This document shows positions 49,483-57,927 of a DNA stretch of 64,000 bases, piece by piece; the stretch's first letter is position 1, and every line of letters begins with the position of its first letter. The DNA is from a bacterium (GTDB lineage Bacteria > Chloroflexota > Dormibacteria > Dormibacterales > Dormibacteraceae): assembly GCA_004299235.1 (NCBI GenBank), contig SCQL01000022.1, positions 1 to 64,000 of the forward strand, read 5' to 3'. The notes under the pieces were generated by a model. That model did not search any database. It was not told the origin of the DNA and saw nothing but the letters and a program-made list of their open reading frames with translations. The position numbers and the translations under genes are program-made.

Positions 49483-50145
49483 ATGCCGCGCCTGACATTC
49501 GAAAGAGAGCTCGCGAGCCTTCGCGAGTCGGTCGTGCGCATGGGCACGCTGGTCGAGTCGCAGATCGAGGCCGCGCTCGACGCCCTGCGCCGGCGCGACG
49601 GCACCGCGGCCGAGAAGGTGCGCACGCAGGACCAGTACCTCAACGAGCTCTTCCGGCAAATCCGCGAGCAGGTGTTCATGGTCATCTCCACGCAACAGCC
49701 GGTGGCCCGCGACCTGCGGCATCTCATGGGCATCCAGTACATCGCCACCGAGCTCGAGCGGATGGGCGACTACGCGGTGCGCATCGCGCGGATGACCGGC
49801 ACCCTGGTCGCTTTGCCCGAGAAGGCGCTCCGCGCCGAATTCGGCCTCATGGGCGAGCTGGCGATCGGCCAGGTGCACGACATCCTCGAGGCGCTGATCG
49901 ACCAGAACGAGGTCCACGCTCGCGAGGTGGCCAGCCGGGACAACGAGGTCGACCGCCTCTGGCATCGCGTGTTCGAGGACCTGGTGACGGAGATGGGCGC
50001 CGGCAAGAACGACCCCGACGGGGCCCTGCGCTCGGTGACCCTGCTCCTCGTGGCCCACAACCTGGAGCGCATCTCCGATCGCGTCACCAACGTCGCCGAG
50101 GACATCGTGTTCCTCGAGTCGGGCCAGGTGGTGGAGCTGGGATGA
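49483..50145 (+). CDS. phoU: Phosphate transport regulator PhoU
   Basis: 220 residues; starts 1 bp after the pstB stop. Two PhoU repeats of three helices: ELASLRESVVRMGTLVESQI and RHLMGIQYIATELERMGDYA-VRIA in the first, AREVASRDNEVDRLWHRVFE and LLVAHNLERISDRVTNVAED in the second, each with the metal-binding acidic motif. It transmits the Pst transport state to PhoR. Overlaps phoB by 4 bp. Confidence 0.94.
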   Translation: MPRLTFERELASLRESVVRMGTLVESQIEAALDALRRRDGTAAEKVRTQDQYLNELFRQIREQVFMVISTQQPVARDLRHLMGIQYIATELERMGDYAVRIARMTGTLVALPEKALRAEFGLMGELAIGQVHDILEALIDQNEVHAREVASRDNEVDRLWHRVFEDLVTEMGAGKNDPDGALRSVTLLLVAHNLERISDRVTNVAEDIVFLESGQVVELG

Positions 50146-50879
50146 CCCGTCCCGCCGGCAATGGCGGCGCCGGCCGCGTCCTCGTGGTCGAGGACGACGA
50201 GGGAATCAGGGAGATGCTGAAGTACAACCTGGCCACCGCGGGCTTCTCCGTGCAGGAGGCCAGCGACGGGGCGGCGGGCCTGCGCACCGCGCGCACCGCC
50301 AGGCCCGACCTGATCCTGCTCGATCTGATGCTCCCCGGCATGAGCGGGTTTGACTTCTGCCGCGCGCTTCGAAAGAGCAGCCGCGTGCCGATCATCATGA
50401 TCACGGCGAAGGACGCCGAGGTCGACAAGATCGTCGGGCTGGAGCTCGGCGCGGACGACTACATCACCAAGCCCTTCTCGATCCGCGAAGTCCTCGCTCG
50501 CGTCAATGCGGTCCTGCGCCGGGCCTCACCCGAGGCCAACGAGCCCAAGTCGATGCCGGAGCGCGACGTGATCGGCGACTTCAGCATCGACCGCGCCGCC
50601 CGGCGGGTGGTGTTGAACGGAGAGGACGTCAAGCTCACGGCGCGCGAGTTCGACCTCATCTCCTACCTGCTCGCGTTCCCCGGTCGCGTGCACACTCGCG
50701 ACGTTCTGCTCGAAAACGTGTGGGGTCACGAATTCTCCGGTGACCGCAAGACGGTGGACGTGCACATCCGCTGGCTGCGCGAGAAGTTCGCCGGCGTGGC
50801 GCCGTTCGAGATCGTCACCGTACGGGGCATCGGCTACCGGCTCGACCGTAAGGGCGAGTCCGGCAGCGGATCCGCCTGA
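50142..50879 (+). CDS. phoB: PhoB-type response regulator
   Basis: 245 residues. Receiver: VVEDDEGIREMLKYNLATAG, phospho-Asp61 in LILLDLMLPGMSG, YITKPFSIREVLARV. OmpR/PhoB winged helix: VKLTAREFDLISYLLAFPGR, ENVWGHEFSGDRKTVDVHIR, VRGIGYRLD. It should bind the 11-bp repeats at 47441-47468 and 48583-48611. Standard receiver residues are present, in contrast to the regulator at 58493. Confidence 0.93.
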   Translation: MTRPAGNGGAGRVLVVEDDEGIREMLKYNLATAGFSVQEASDGAAGLRTARTARPDLILLDLMLPGMSGFDFCRALRKSSRVPIIMITAKDAEVDKIVGLELGADDYITKPFSIREVLARVNAVLRRASPEANEPKSMPERDVIGDFSIDRAARRVVLNGEDVKLTAREFDLISYLLAFPGRVHTRDVLLENVWGHEFSGDRKTVDVHIRWLREKFAGVAPFEIVTVRGIGYRLDRKGESGSGSA

Positions 50880-50886
50880 GGTAACC

Positions 50887-51837
50887 GTGGCCACCGCCCT
50901 CGACACCGGCGTGAGCGCGGCTCCGACCCTCCGCCGCGCGCCCGACCGGTTCCGCACGTTCACGGCGGTGGTGGCGTGGGCCGCCCCGGCCGCCCTCGTC
51001 CTGATCGTCCTCATCCTGCTCCAGCAGGCCGCGCCCGCGGTGCGCCGGTTCGGCTTCGGCTTCCTCACCGGCAGCGATTGGAACCCCGTCACCGACAGCT
51101 TCGGCGCCCTGCCCGCGATCTTCGGCACGGTCGCCACCAGCGGGCTCGCGCTCGCGCTCTCATTGCCGGTCGGCGTGGCCGTCGCGGTGCTGCTGGCGGA
51201 GCAGGGCCACGCGAAGGTGCGAGGCGTGATCGGCACCGGCATCGAGCTGCTGGCCGCGATACCCAGCGTGGTCTACGGCATCTGGGCCCTGTACGTGCTG
51301 GCCCCGTTCACGCTCGAGCACATCGAGACACCACTGGTCGACCGCCTCGGCTTCATCGGTTTTCTCTCCGGCCCGCCGCGTCAAACGAGCCTGCTCACCG
51401 CTTCGCTGGTGCTCGCGGTCATGATCCTGCCGACTCTGACCGCCATCTCGCGTGACGTCATCCGCGCGGTGCCGCGCGGCCTCAGGGAGAACTCCGTGGC
51501 ACTCGGCGCGACGTGGTGGGAGACCACCTGGCGCGTCATCCTGCCGGCCGCCCGCGCCGGGATCTTCGGCGCGACCATCCTCGGCCTGGGCCGCGCGCTG
51601 GGCGAGACCATCGCGGTGACCATGGTCATCGGTAACCGCTACGAGATTCCGCATTCCATCTTCTATCCGGCCTACACGCTCGCCAGCGTCATCGCCAACG
51701 AATTCACCGAGGCGACCGGAACCCTCTACCCGGCGGCCCTCGTCGAGCTGGGCCTGGTGCTCATCCTGGTCACGCTCGCGGTCAACGTCGTCGCCCTGCT
51801 GCTCGTCCGCTCCACGCAAGCACGGATGGCCGCGTGA
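50887..51837 (+). CDS. pstC: Phosphate ABC transporter permease PstC
   Basis: 316 residues from GTG 50887. Six helices; SDWNPVTDSFGALPAIFGTV near 80, AAIPSVVYGIWALYVLAPF and SVALGATWWETTWRVILPAA (coupling helix) are PstC signatures. GTGA overlap with pstA. Confidence 0.94.
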   Translation: MATALDTGVSAAPTLRRAPDRFRTFTAVVAWAAPAALVLIVLILLQQAAPAVRRFGFGFLTGSDWNPVTDSFGALPAIFGTVATSGLALALSLPVGVAVAVLLAEQGHAKVRGVIGTGIELLAAIPSVVYGIWALYVLAPFTLEHIETPLVDRLGFIGFLSGPPRQTSLLTASLVLAVMILPTLTAISRDVIRAVPRGLRENSVALGATWWETTWRVILPAARAGIFGATILGLGRALGETIAVTMVIGNRYEIPHSIFYPAYTLASVIANEFTEATGTLYPAALVELGLVLILVTLAVNVVALLLVRSTQARMAA

Positions 51838-52688
51838 GCCGCAACGTCAGGCGGCGCTTCACCAGCACCGCGTCGTTGAGCATCATCTACGCCCTGACCG
51901 GCCTTGCGCTCGTGCCGCTGGGACTGGTGCTGTGGTTCACGGTCACCAAGGGCCTGCCGGCGGTGGTCCATCCCGAATTCTTCTACAACTCTTATCGGCC
52001 TGTCGGCGTCCCCGGCGCCGGCGTCGCCCACGCCATCGCCGGCACGGCGATCATGGTCGGCCTGGCATCGCTCATGGCGATTCCGGTCGGAGTGCTCGGC
52101 GGCGTATACCTGGCCGAGTACGACCGGGCCGGCTGGGCGAGCTGGGTCAGGCTGGCGAGCGATGTGCTCGTCGGGACGCCATCGATCGCGGTGGGACTCT
52201 TCGCCTACGCCCTGGTCGTCGCGCCCCTGCACCACTTCTCGGGCATCGCGGGCTCGGTCGCCCTGGCCATCCTCATGCTCCCGATCGTGATCCGCACCAC
52301 CGAAGGCGCCGTGTCGCTGATACCGGGCGGCCTGCGCGAGTCCGGCCTCGCGCTGGGGCTCCCACGCTGGCGCGTATCGCTGCAGCTGATCCTGCCCGCG
52401 GCGTCACCCGGCGTGATCACGGGCGCCCTGCTGGCCGTCGCGCGCGCGTCAGGCGAAACCGCGCCGCTGCTGTTCACCGGGTTCGGCAACCTGATCTTCA
52501 GGCTCGATCCAACGCAACCCCTGGCGGCCCTGCCGCTGTTCGTCTACCACAACGCGTTGACGCCGTACAAGTCACTTCAAGAACAGGCCTGGGGCGCCGC
52601 GCTCGTGCTCGTGGTCATGGTGCTCGGCATCAACCTCGTGAGCCGCTGGGTCCTGCGCCGTCAGATCCGCCTGGCGGGGCAGCTCTAG
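51834..52688 (+). CDS. pstA: Phosphate ABC transporter permease PstA
   Basis: 284 residues. Six helices; GVLGGVYLAEYDRAGWASWV, GTPSIAVGLFAYALVV, and GLALGLPRWRVSLQLILPAA (coupling helix), ARASGETAPLLFTGFGNL. Last gene of the phosphate operon. A short hairpin (CTCGC-GAA-GCGAG, 52692-52704) follows its stop, possibly a weak terminator. Confidence 0.94.
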   Translation: MSRNVRRRFTSTASLSIIYALTGLALVPLGLVLWFTVTKGLPAVVHPEFFYNSYRPVGVPGAGVAHAIAGTAIMVGLASLMAIPVGVLGGVYLAEYDRAGWASWVRLASDVLVGTPSIAVGLFAYALVVAPLHHFSGIAGSVALAILMLPIVIRTTEGAVSLIPGGLRESGLALGLPRWRVSLQLILPAASPGVITGALLAVARASGETAPLLFTGFGNLIFRLDPTQPLAALPLFVYHNALTPYKSLQEQAWGAALVLVVMVLGINLVSRWVLRRQIRLAGQL

Positions 52689-52691
52689 CCG

Positions 52692-52712
52692 CTCGCGAAG
52701 CGAGGCAAATTT
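52692..52712 (+). terminator. Weak hairpin after pstA
   Basis: CTCGC (52692-52696), GAA loop, GCGAG (52700-52704), followed by AAATTT. Five base pairs only, so termination is uncertain. Confidence 0.3.
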
Positions 52713-52824
52713 CCCGTGGTGAGATGGCGCTGCGCACGGCTAAACTTCGAGGACAGCGCCGATCACCAAGTCATGACGTAGGGGACCCCGCCGCCCAAAC
52801 GTTGCAGCTTACGAAGGAGCAGTG

Positions 52825-53247
52825 GTGGCAACAAAGATCCTGGACGTGACCGACGTGAGCGTGATCAGGGCCGCGGGCGGCGCCGTCTGCCGGACGGCTC
52901 CATCCGGGGAGACCGAGATCGCGGTCATCCATCGCCCCGCATACGACGACTGGACTCTGCCCAAGGGCAAGATCGAGCCGGATGAAAGCCCCGAGGAGTG
53001 CGCGCTCCGCGAGGTCAAAGAGGAGACCGGCCTGCGCTGCGAGCTGCTGCGCCCGCTCGGCTGCACCGCCTATGTCGATCGCCGCGGCCGTGACAAGGTG
53101 GCTTGCTACTGGGTGATGCAGGCTCGAGGCGGGCGGTTCCGCCCGGGCATCGAAGTCGACAAGCTGTTGTGGCTCGGCATCGACGGCGCGATCAAGCGCC
53201 TGACGTACGAGCGGGACAGGACCCTGCTCCTGCAACAGGACCTGTAA
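52825..53247 (+). CDS. Nudix hydrolase
   Basis: 140 residues; GTG 52825 is preferred over GTG 52822 because AAGGAG is then 5 bp upstream. Nudix box GKIEPDESPEECALREVKEE-TGL fits GX5EX7REUXEEXGU, about 48-70. AAGGAVCRTAPSGETEIAVI and WTLPKGKIEPDE resemble MutT/Ap4A-type hydrolases. Substrate could be a nucleoside polyphosphate. It is a single-gene unit between pstA and thiG. Confidence 0.9.
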   Translation: MATKILDVTDVSVIRAAGGAVCRTAPSGETEIAVIHRPAYDDWTLPKGKIEPDESPEECALREVKEETGLRCELLRPLGCTAYVDRRGRDKVACYWVMQARGGRFRPGIEVDKLLWLGIDGAIKRLTYERDRTLLLQQDL

Positions 53248-53313
53248 CCGCCGCTCCGGGCGAGCCGTGGCGCGGAAGTCCGCAACCGGCCCTCGACAAA
53301 ATCCACCACTCGC

Positions 53314-53319
53314 TAAGCT
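53314..53319 (+). promoter_or_regulatory. -10 hexamer of the thiGES operon (leaderless layout)
   Basis: TAAGCT ends 6 bp before ATG 53326. This leaves no room for a TPP riboswitch leader. Confidence 0.52.
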
Positions 53320-53325
53320 GGATCC

Positions 53326-54120
53326 ATGCAGACCATCACCGCCGCGGACCGGTTGGTGATCGCCGGCGTGGAGCTGCGATCCCGACTCTTCCTCGGCACT
53401 GGGAAGTACCCGACGGACGACTCCATGCTCGCCGCCCTGGAGGCGTCGGGTTGCGAGCTGGTCACCGTGGCGCTGCGCCGTCTCGACCTCGACGACCCGA
53501 AGAAGAGGACCATCCTCGACGTGATCGACTGGCAGCGGTACCGAATCCTGCCCAACACCGCGGGGTGCCGCACGGCAGACGAGGCGATCCGCATCGCGCG
53601 GCTGGCGCGGTCGATGGGGCTCTCGGATTGGGTGAAGCTCGAGGTCATTCCCGACCCGCGATACCTGTTCCCCGACCCGGAAGAAACCTTGAAGGCGGCG
53701 CGGGTGCTCGCCGGCGAGGGCTTCAAGGTCCTCCCGTACATCAACGCCGACCCTGTGCTCGCCAAAAAGCTGGAGGAGCTTGGCACGGTGACGGTGATGC
53801 CGCTGGGCTCGCCGATCGGGTCCGGACAGGGGCTGCAGACCCAGGAGCAGATCCGCATCATCATCGAGGAGGCCCGGGTCCCCGTCGTCGTCGACGCCGG
53901 CATCGGAGCCCCCTCTGACGCCGCACTGGCGATGGAGCTCGGCGCGGACGCCGTCCTGGTCAACTCCGCGGTCGCCCTGGCGAAGGACCCGGCGCTGATG
54001 GCCGAAGCGATCAAAGAAGGGGTCGAGGCCGGGCGCAAGGCCTATACCGCCGGCCGCATCCCCAGACGCGGCCAGGCCAGCGCCAGCTCGCCGGCCGAGG
54101 GCATCTCGCGACCGTCCTGA
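53326..54120 (+). CDS. thiG: Thiazole synthase
   Basis: 264 residues. [36 protein letters not shown] with Schiff-base Lys104, [33 protein letters not shown] and [22 protein letters not shown] are ThiG signatures. It makes the thiazole ring of thiamine from DXP, dehydroglycine and ThiS-thiocarboxylate. A C-terminal 15-residue Ser/Ala tail is extra. Followed by thiE and thiS; thiF and thiO are not present. Confidence 0.96.
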   Translation: MQTITAADRLVIAGVELRSRLFLGTGKYPTDDSMLAALEASGCELVTVALRRLDLDDPKKRTILDVIDWQRYRILPNTAGCRTADEAIRIARLARSMGLSDWVKLEVIPDPRYLFPDPEETLKAARVLAGEGFKVLPYINADPVLAKKLEELGTVTVMPLGSPIGSGQGLQTQEQIRIIIEEARVPVVVDAGIGAPSDAALAMELGADAVLVNSAVALAKDPALMAEAIKEGVEAGRKAYTAGRIPRRGQASASSPAEGISRPS

Positions 54121-54128
54121 GCCGGCCA

Positions 54129-54641
54129 GTGGCGATGGCGGTCGTCGAGACCGCGAGCGCGGGCCTTCAGGCGGCGTCGCGGGCCACCATCCTCCAGCTT
54201 CGAGCCCCACACCTGGACGCGCGCGCTCTCGAGCGGGAGGCGAGCGAGCTGGTGGCATCGTCGCCGGTGCCGGTGCTGGTGAGCTCGCGGTGCGACATCG
54301 CGTTGGCGACCGGCGCCGCCGGCGTCAACCTGCCGGAGCGCGATATCACCGTCGCGGACGCGCGAGCCATCCTCGGCAAGCGGATGATCGGGCGCTCCGT
54401 GCACTCGATCGCGGGCGCCACCGCGGCCGAGCTCGACGGAGCCGACTTCGTGATCTTCGGCCCGGTCTGGGCCAGCGCCAGCCACCTCGAAGCCGCCGCC
54501 GCGGGCGTGGCCGCGCTGGCCGAGGTCGCCGGAGCGGTTCGCATCCCGGTCCTGGCGATCGGGGGCGTCACCGAAGAGCGCATCGCCAGTTGCCACCAAG
54601 CCGGCGCCGCCGGCTATGCCGCGATCAGGCTGTTCCGATGA
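54129..54641 (+). CDS. thiE: Thiamine-phosphate synthase-like protein, N-terminally short
   Basis: 170 residues against 200-220 usual for ThiE. The first strand carrying the LYLVTDR motif is missing and the later QLRDK is QLRAP, so pyrophosphate-binding residues are partly absent. The rest matches: SSRCDIALATGAAGVNLPE, DFVIFGPVWASASH (phosphate site), VLAIGGVTEERIASCHQAGA-AGYAAI. It may be a TenI-like or weakened ThiE. Embedded between thiG and thiS; ATGA overlap with thiS. Confidence 0.78.
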   Translation: MAMAVVETASAGLQAASRATILQLRAPHLDARALEREASELVASSPVPVLVSSRCDIALATGAAGVNLPERDITVADARAILGKRMIGRSVHSIAGATAAELDGADFVIFGPVWASASHLEAAAAGVAALAEVAGAVRIPVLAIGGVTEERIASCHQAGAAGYAAIRLFR

Positions 54642-54847
54642 TCACCCTGCAGATCAACGGCAAGCGAGTCGAGCTCGCCCAGCCGACTCCGCTTTTGGCC
54701 TACCTCGACCAGCTCGGCGTCAATCCACGAGCGGTGGCGATCGAACACAACGGGGTGATCATCGATCAAGTCGCCTACGCGACGATCACCTTCAACCAGG
54801 ACGACCACGTGGAGATCGTGCGCATGGTCGGAGGCGGGCGCGGCTAA
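54638..54847 (+). CDS. thiS: ThiS sulfur carrier protein
   Basis: 69 residues. Beta-grasp protein: ITLQINGKRVELAQPTPLLA, VAIEHNGVIIDQVAYATITF, DHVEIVRMVGGGRG. ThiS normally ends in Gly-Gly; here Arg-Gly follows GGG, so the carrier may need trimming to expose its active C-terminus. Its 3' end overlaps the convergent murE by 4 bp. Confidence 0.88.
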   Translation: MITLQINGKRVELAQPTPLLAYLDQLGVNPRAVAIEHNGVIIDQVAYATITFNQDDHVEIVRMVGGGRG

Positions 54848-56337
54848 GGAATCGCCGTCCGCTCCCTGATCGCCGCCTCGGCCTCGGCCCGCTCGTCCCA
54901 CGGCTCTGAACCCGCCGCCGTACGCATCGACCGCTCGTGGCCCTTGCCCGCGAGCAGCACGCAATCCCCGGGCCTCGCGATCTCGATCGCACGGCGGATG
55001 GCCGCGCGCCGGTCGATGACGATCTCGTAATCGCGGCCGGCAGCTCGGCCCTCGGCGCCTGACTGCACGTCACGGGCGATCTCGACCGGGTCCTGGCCGA
55101 GCGGGTCGTCGGAGGTGATGAGGAAGAAGTCGGAGAACTCGGCGGCCGCGCGGCCCATGCCGGGCCGGTCGTGGTCGGAGCGGGCGGTGGCCCCGAAGAC
55201 CACGATCAAGCGGCCTGGGGTGAACGGCCGCAGCTCCGCCAGCGCGCTGGCCAGCGCCCCGGCGGAATGAGCGAAGTCGATGAAGACGCGAAAGTCCTGG
55301 CCCAGATCGACCGGCTCGAGCCGGCCCCGGACGCCTTCGAAGCCGGCCAGGCCCCGGCCGATCTCCTCCAGCGGCACGCCCAGCGCCAGGCACACACCCG
55401 CCGCGCACAGCGCGTTGTAGATGTTGAAGCGCGCCGGCACGAGCAGCGTGACATCGGTCTCGCCCATTGGAGTCTTCATGCGGAAGCGCGACCCCGAACC
55501 GCTGACGCTCAGATCCAGCGGATGCAGGTCCGCCGCGGTGGTAAGACCGTACGACCAGCGGCGCGCGATCGGCCGCTGCGACAGGCGCTCGTAGCTGGCG
55601 TCGTCGTGGTTCAGGACGGCCGTCTTCTCGATGCCCTTGTCGGCGGCGCTCGCGGTCAGGTCGATGAGGCGCGCCTTGGCCTCGAGGTAGTTCTCCCAGG
55701 TCGGGTGATAGTCGAGATGGTCCCGACCGACATTGGTGAAGGCGGCGACGTCGAAGTCGCACGCACCCACTCGCTCCTGGACCAGCGCATGCGAGGTGGT
55801 TTCGATGACTGCACAGGCGACGCCCGCCTCGACCATGCGCTGGAGCCACGCCTGCACCTGAGGCGATTCCGTCGTGGTCTGGCCGCTGTTGTTGTCCATC
55901 TTGCGTCCGCTGACCGTGAACGACACCGTGCTCATCGCTCCGGCCAGGATGCCGCTCGCCTGCAGCACGTGCTCGGCCATATGCGTCGTCGTCGTCTTGC
56001 CGTCGGTGCCCGTGACGCCGGCCAGCTTGAGCCGGCGGGAAGGGCGGCCGTAGAACTCCGCCGCCGCCTCGGCCAGCCCGATTCGCGTCGACTGCATTTG
56101 CAGCACCGGCATTCCGGCCGGCAGCCTGACGGGACGCTCCAGCGCCACCGCCGCCGCGCCGTTGGCGACCGCGTCGGCCGCAAACACGTGGCCGTCCGCC
56201 TGCAGACCCTCGACGGCGACAAAGAGTTCGCCGGGTCTGACGAGCCGTGAGTCGTAGGCGATGCCGGTGATCTCCACCTCGCCGTCGCCGTCGAGGCTGG
56301 CTCCCGGCACCCCGCGGGCCAAGTCAACAAGCTTCAT
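54844..56337 (-). CDS. murE: UDP-N-acetylmuramoyl-tripeptide synthetase MurE
   Basis: 497 residues from ATG 56337; an ATG at 56352 five codons earlier with GAGAGGG upstream is equally possible. The frame remains open far upstream through the minisatellite, which is not translated. Mur ligase domains: ITGIAYDSRLVRPGELFVAV, LAGVTGTDGKTTTTHMAEHV (ATP site), TTESPQVQAWLQRMVEAG, HLDYHPTWENYLEAKARL and FGATARSDHDRPGMGRAAAE. The residue motif that selects the third amino acid reads SDDPLGQDP, not the DNPR of typical meso-DAP enzymes, so substrate choice is open. Confidence 0.92.
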   Translation of the reverse strand: MKLVDLARGVPGASLDGDGEVEITGIAYDSRLVRPGELFVAVEGLQADGHVFAADAVANGAAAVALERPVRLPAGMPVLQMQSTRIGLAEAAAEFYGRPSRRLKLAGVTGTDGKTTTTHMAEHVLQASGILAGAMSTVSFTVSGRKMDNNSGQTTTESPQVQAWLQRMVEAGVACAVIETTSHALVQERVGACDFDVAAFTNVGRDHLDYHPTWENYLEAKARLIDLTASAADKGIEKTAVLNHDDASYERLSQRPIARRWSYGLTTAADLHPLDLSVSGSGSRFRMKTPMGETDVTLLVPARFNIYNALCAAGVCLALGVPLEEIGRGLAGFEGVRGRLEPVDLGQDFRVFIDFAHSAGALASALAELRPFTPGRLIVVFGATARSDHDRPGMGRAAAEFSDFFLITSDDPLGQDPVEIARDVQSGAEGRAAGRDYEIVIDRRAAIRRAIEIARPGDCVLLAGKGHERSMRTAAGSEPWDERAEAEAAIRERTAIP

Positions 56338-56358
56338 CCCACATCGCAGCATAAATGC

Positions 56359-56378
56359 CCTCTCCCCTTGGGGAGAGG
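56359..56378. repeat. CCTCTCCCC-TT-GGGGAGAGG palindrome
   Basis: Perfect 9-bp inverted repeat (56359-56367 / 56370-56378), followed by TCCGGTGAGGGG. This palindrome is a common dispersed intergenic element in many GC-rich bacteria. Its tail is repeated at 56652-56663 at the far end of the tandem array. Confidence 0.65.
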
Positions 56379-56395
56379 TCCGGTGAGGGGCCGCT

Positions 56396-56670
56396 CGAAC
56401 CAGCAAGCACCAGCTCGCCCCTGTGAGCGGGCCCGAACCAGCAAGCACCAGCTCGCCCCTGTTGGCGGCCGCCCGAACCAGCAAGCACCAGCTCGCCCCT
56501 GTGAGCGGGCCCGAACCAGCAAGCACCGGCTCGCCCCTGTGAGCGGGCCCGAACCGGCAAGCACCAGCTCGCCCCTGTTGGCGGCCGCCCGAACCGGCAA
56601 GCACCAGCTCGCCCCTGTTGGCGGCCGCCCGAACCGGCAAGCACCAGCTCGCGCCGGTGAGGGGGAACCC
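56396..56670. repeat. Seven-copy minisatellite of 38/40-bp units
   Basis: Six full units and one partial start with CGAACCAGCAAGCACC or CGAACCGGCAAGCACC. Units begin at 56396, 56434, 56474, 56512, 56550, 56590 and 56630. Type A (38 bp, ends GTGAGCGGGCC) and type B (40 bp, ends GTTGGCGGCCGCC) follow the order A-B-A-A-B-B. Unit lengths are not multiples of three and both strands stay open only by composition. It lies between divergent murE and folP. Confidence 0.85.
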
Positions 56671-56676
56671 CAACCC

Positions 56677-56682
56677 TACAAT
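56677..56682 (+). promoter_or_regulatory. -10 hexamer of folP (leaderless layout)
   Basis: TACAAT ends 6 bp before GTG 56689, right after the minisatellite. Confidence 0.55.
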
Positions 56683-56688
56683 CGGCGC

Positions 56689-57498
56689 GTGAGAGCCGAC
56701 ATCGGCGGCCACACCTTTTTGTGGGGTAGCCGCACCTACGTGATGGGCATCATCAACGTCACGCCCGACTCGTTCAGCGGCGACGGCCTGGGCGCGGACG
56801 AGGACCAAGCTGTGAGCCAAGGCCTGCAGATGCTGCGCGACGGCGCCGACCTCCTGGACGTCGGCGGTGAGTCGACGCGTCCGGGCCATGTGCCGATCAG
56901 CGCCGCGGAAGAGGTGTCGCGGACGGCAGCGGTGGTCAGGCGCCTGGCGCGTGAGACCGATGTACCGGTCTCGATCGACACCTACAAGCTGGAGGTGGCA
57001 GAGACGGCGGTGGCGGCGGGAGCCACCATCGTCAACGACATCTGGGGCTTGACCCGCTCGCCGGGGCTGGCGGAGCTCGCGGCCCGGAAGGGCTGTGCGC
57101 TGCTCCTGATGCACAACCAGGATGGGACCGAGTACGCCGGGGACCTGATGGACGAGGTCAAGCGCTTCCTGCGGGAGGCGGTCGAGCGCGCGACCCAGGC
57201 GGGGGTTCCGCGCGAGCGGATCCTCATCGACCCGGGAATCGGCTTCGGCAAGACCGCCGAGCAGAACTGGGAGGTGATGCGACGGCTCGGCGAGCTGAAG
57301 GCGCTGGAGCTCCCCATCCTCATCGGCACCTCACGGAAATCGTTCATCGGCAAGCTCCTCGACCTACCGGTCGGCGATCGCATCGAAGGCACGGCGGCGA
57401 CGGTGACCGCCGCTGTGCTGCGCGGCGCCGACGTCGTCCGCGTGCACGACGTGCGTGAGATGACGCGGGTGGTCCGAGTCGCCGACCAGATGCGCTGA
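56689..57498 (+). CDS. folP: Dihydropteroate synthase
   Basis: 269 residues from GTG 56689. VMGIINVTPDSFSGDGLGAD (pterin-binding loop 1), DLLDVGGESTRPGHVPISAA, VSIDTYKLEVAETAVAAGAT-IVNDIWG, ILIDPGIGFGKT, LPILIGTSRKSFIG with the conserved Ser-Arg-Lys and RVHDVREM. It joins p-aminobenzoate to dihydropterin pyrophosphate and is the sulfonamide target. Followed by folK; folB is not between them as it often is. Confidence 0.96.
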   Translation: MRADIGGHTFLWGSRTYVMGIINVTPDSFSGDGLGADEDQAVSQGLQMLRDGADLLDVGGESTRPGHVPISAAEEVSRTAAVVRRLARETDVPVSIDTYKLEVAETAVAAGATIVNDIWGLTRSPGLAELAARKGCALLLMHNQDGTEYAGDLMDEVKRFLREAVERATQAGVPRERILIDPGIGFGKTAEQNWEVMRRLGELKALELPILIGTSRKSFIGKLLDLPVGDRIEGTAATVTAAVLRGADVVRVHDVREMTRVVRVADQMR

Positions 57499-57513
57499 CC
57501 GCGATTCACGTAG

Positions 57514-57927
57514 TTGGCAATCGCCTACCTCGGTCTTGGCTCAAACCTCGGTCGAAGAGCGCGCCACCTCAGTGCGGCCCGGCGCCGGCTGCGGCAGAAG
57601 GGGGCGCGCATCTTGCGTCAAAGCCGCGTCATCGAGACCGCGCCGTGGGGCGTCACCGACCAGCCGAGGTTCCTCAACCAGGTGCTCGAGGTGGAGTGGG
57701 CGGGAACAGCGCGTCAACTGCTGAAGGCCGCCAAGGAGGTGGAGCGCGAGGGCGGACGCGCCCCAACCCGGCACTGGGGCCCGCGCTGCATCGACGTCGA
57801 CATCCTTCTTTTCGGGGGCGAGCGCATCTCCGAGCCCGGCCTCGAAGTGCCTCACCCACGCCTGATGGAGCGACCCTTCGTCCTGGAGTCGCTCCGCGAG
57901 CTCGGCCTGGGTTCGATCGCGACCTAG
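57514..57927 (+). CDS. folK: 6-hydroxymethyl-dihydropterin pyrophosphokinase
   Basis: 137 residues, TTG start. AYLGLGSNLGRRARHLSAAR, QPRFLNQVLEVEW and RHWGPRCIDVDILLFG (HPPK signature), then LEVPHPRLMERPFVLESLRE. It supplies the pyrophosphorylated pterin used by FolP. Slightly short of the usual 150-160 residues. Convergent with the membrane protein gene by 4 bp. Confidence 0.94.
   Translation: MAIAYLGLGSNLGRRARHLSAARRRLRQKGARILRQSRVIETAPWGVTDQPRFLNQVLEVEWAGTARQLLKAAKEVEREGGRAPTRHWGPRCIDVDILLFGGERISEPGLEVPHPRLMERPFVLESLRELGLGSIAT

Noticed and set aside
53247-53326. TPP riboswitch upstream of thiG
   Set aside because: Only 78 bp lie between the Nudix stop and thiG, the likely -10 is 6 bp before the ATG, and no thi-box-like helices are seen.
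56396-56670. CRISPR array
   Set aside because: Repeat units touch each other with no unique spacers and no cas genes are nearby; it is a minisatellite.
56338-57114. Extension of murE upstream as a 756-residue protein through the tandem repeats
   Set aside because: The frame is open because of GC content. It overlaps folP on the other strand and the repeat units (38 and 40 bp) do not keep a reading frame.
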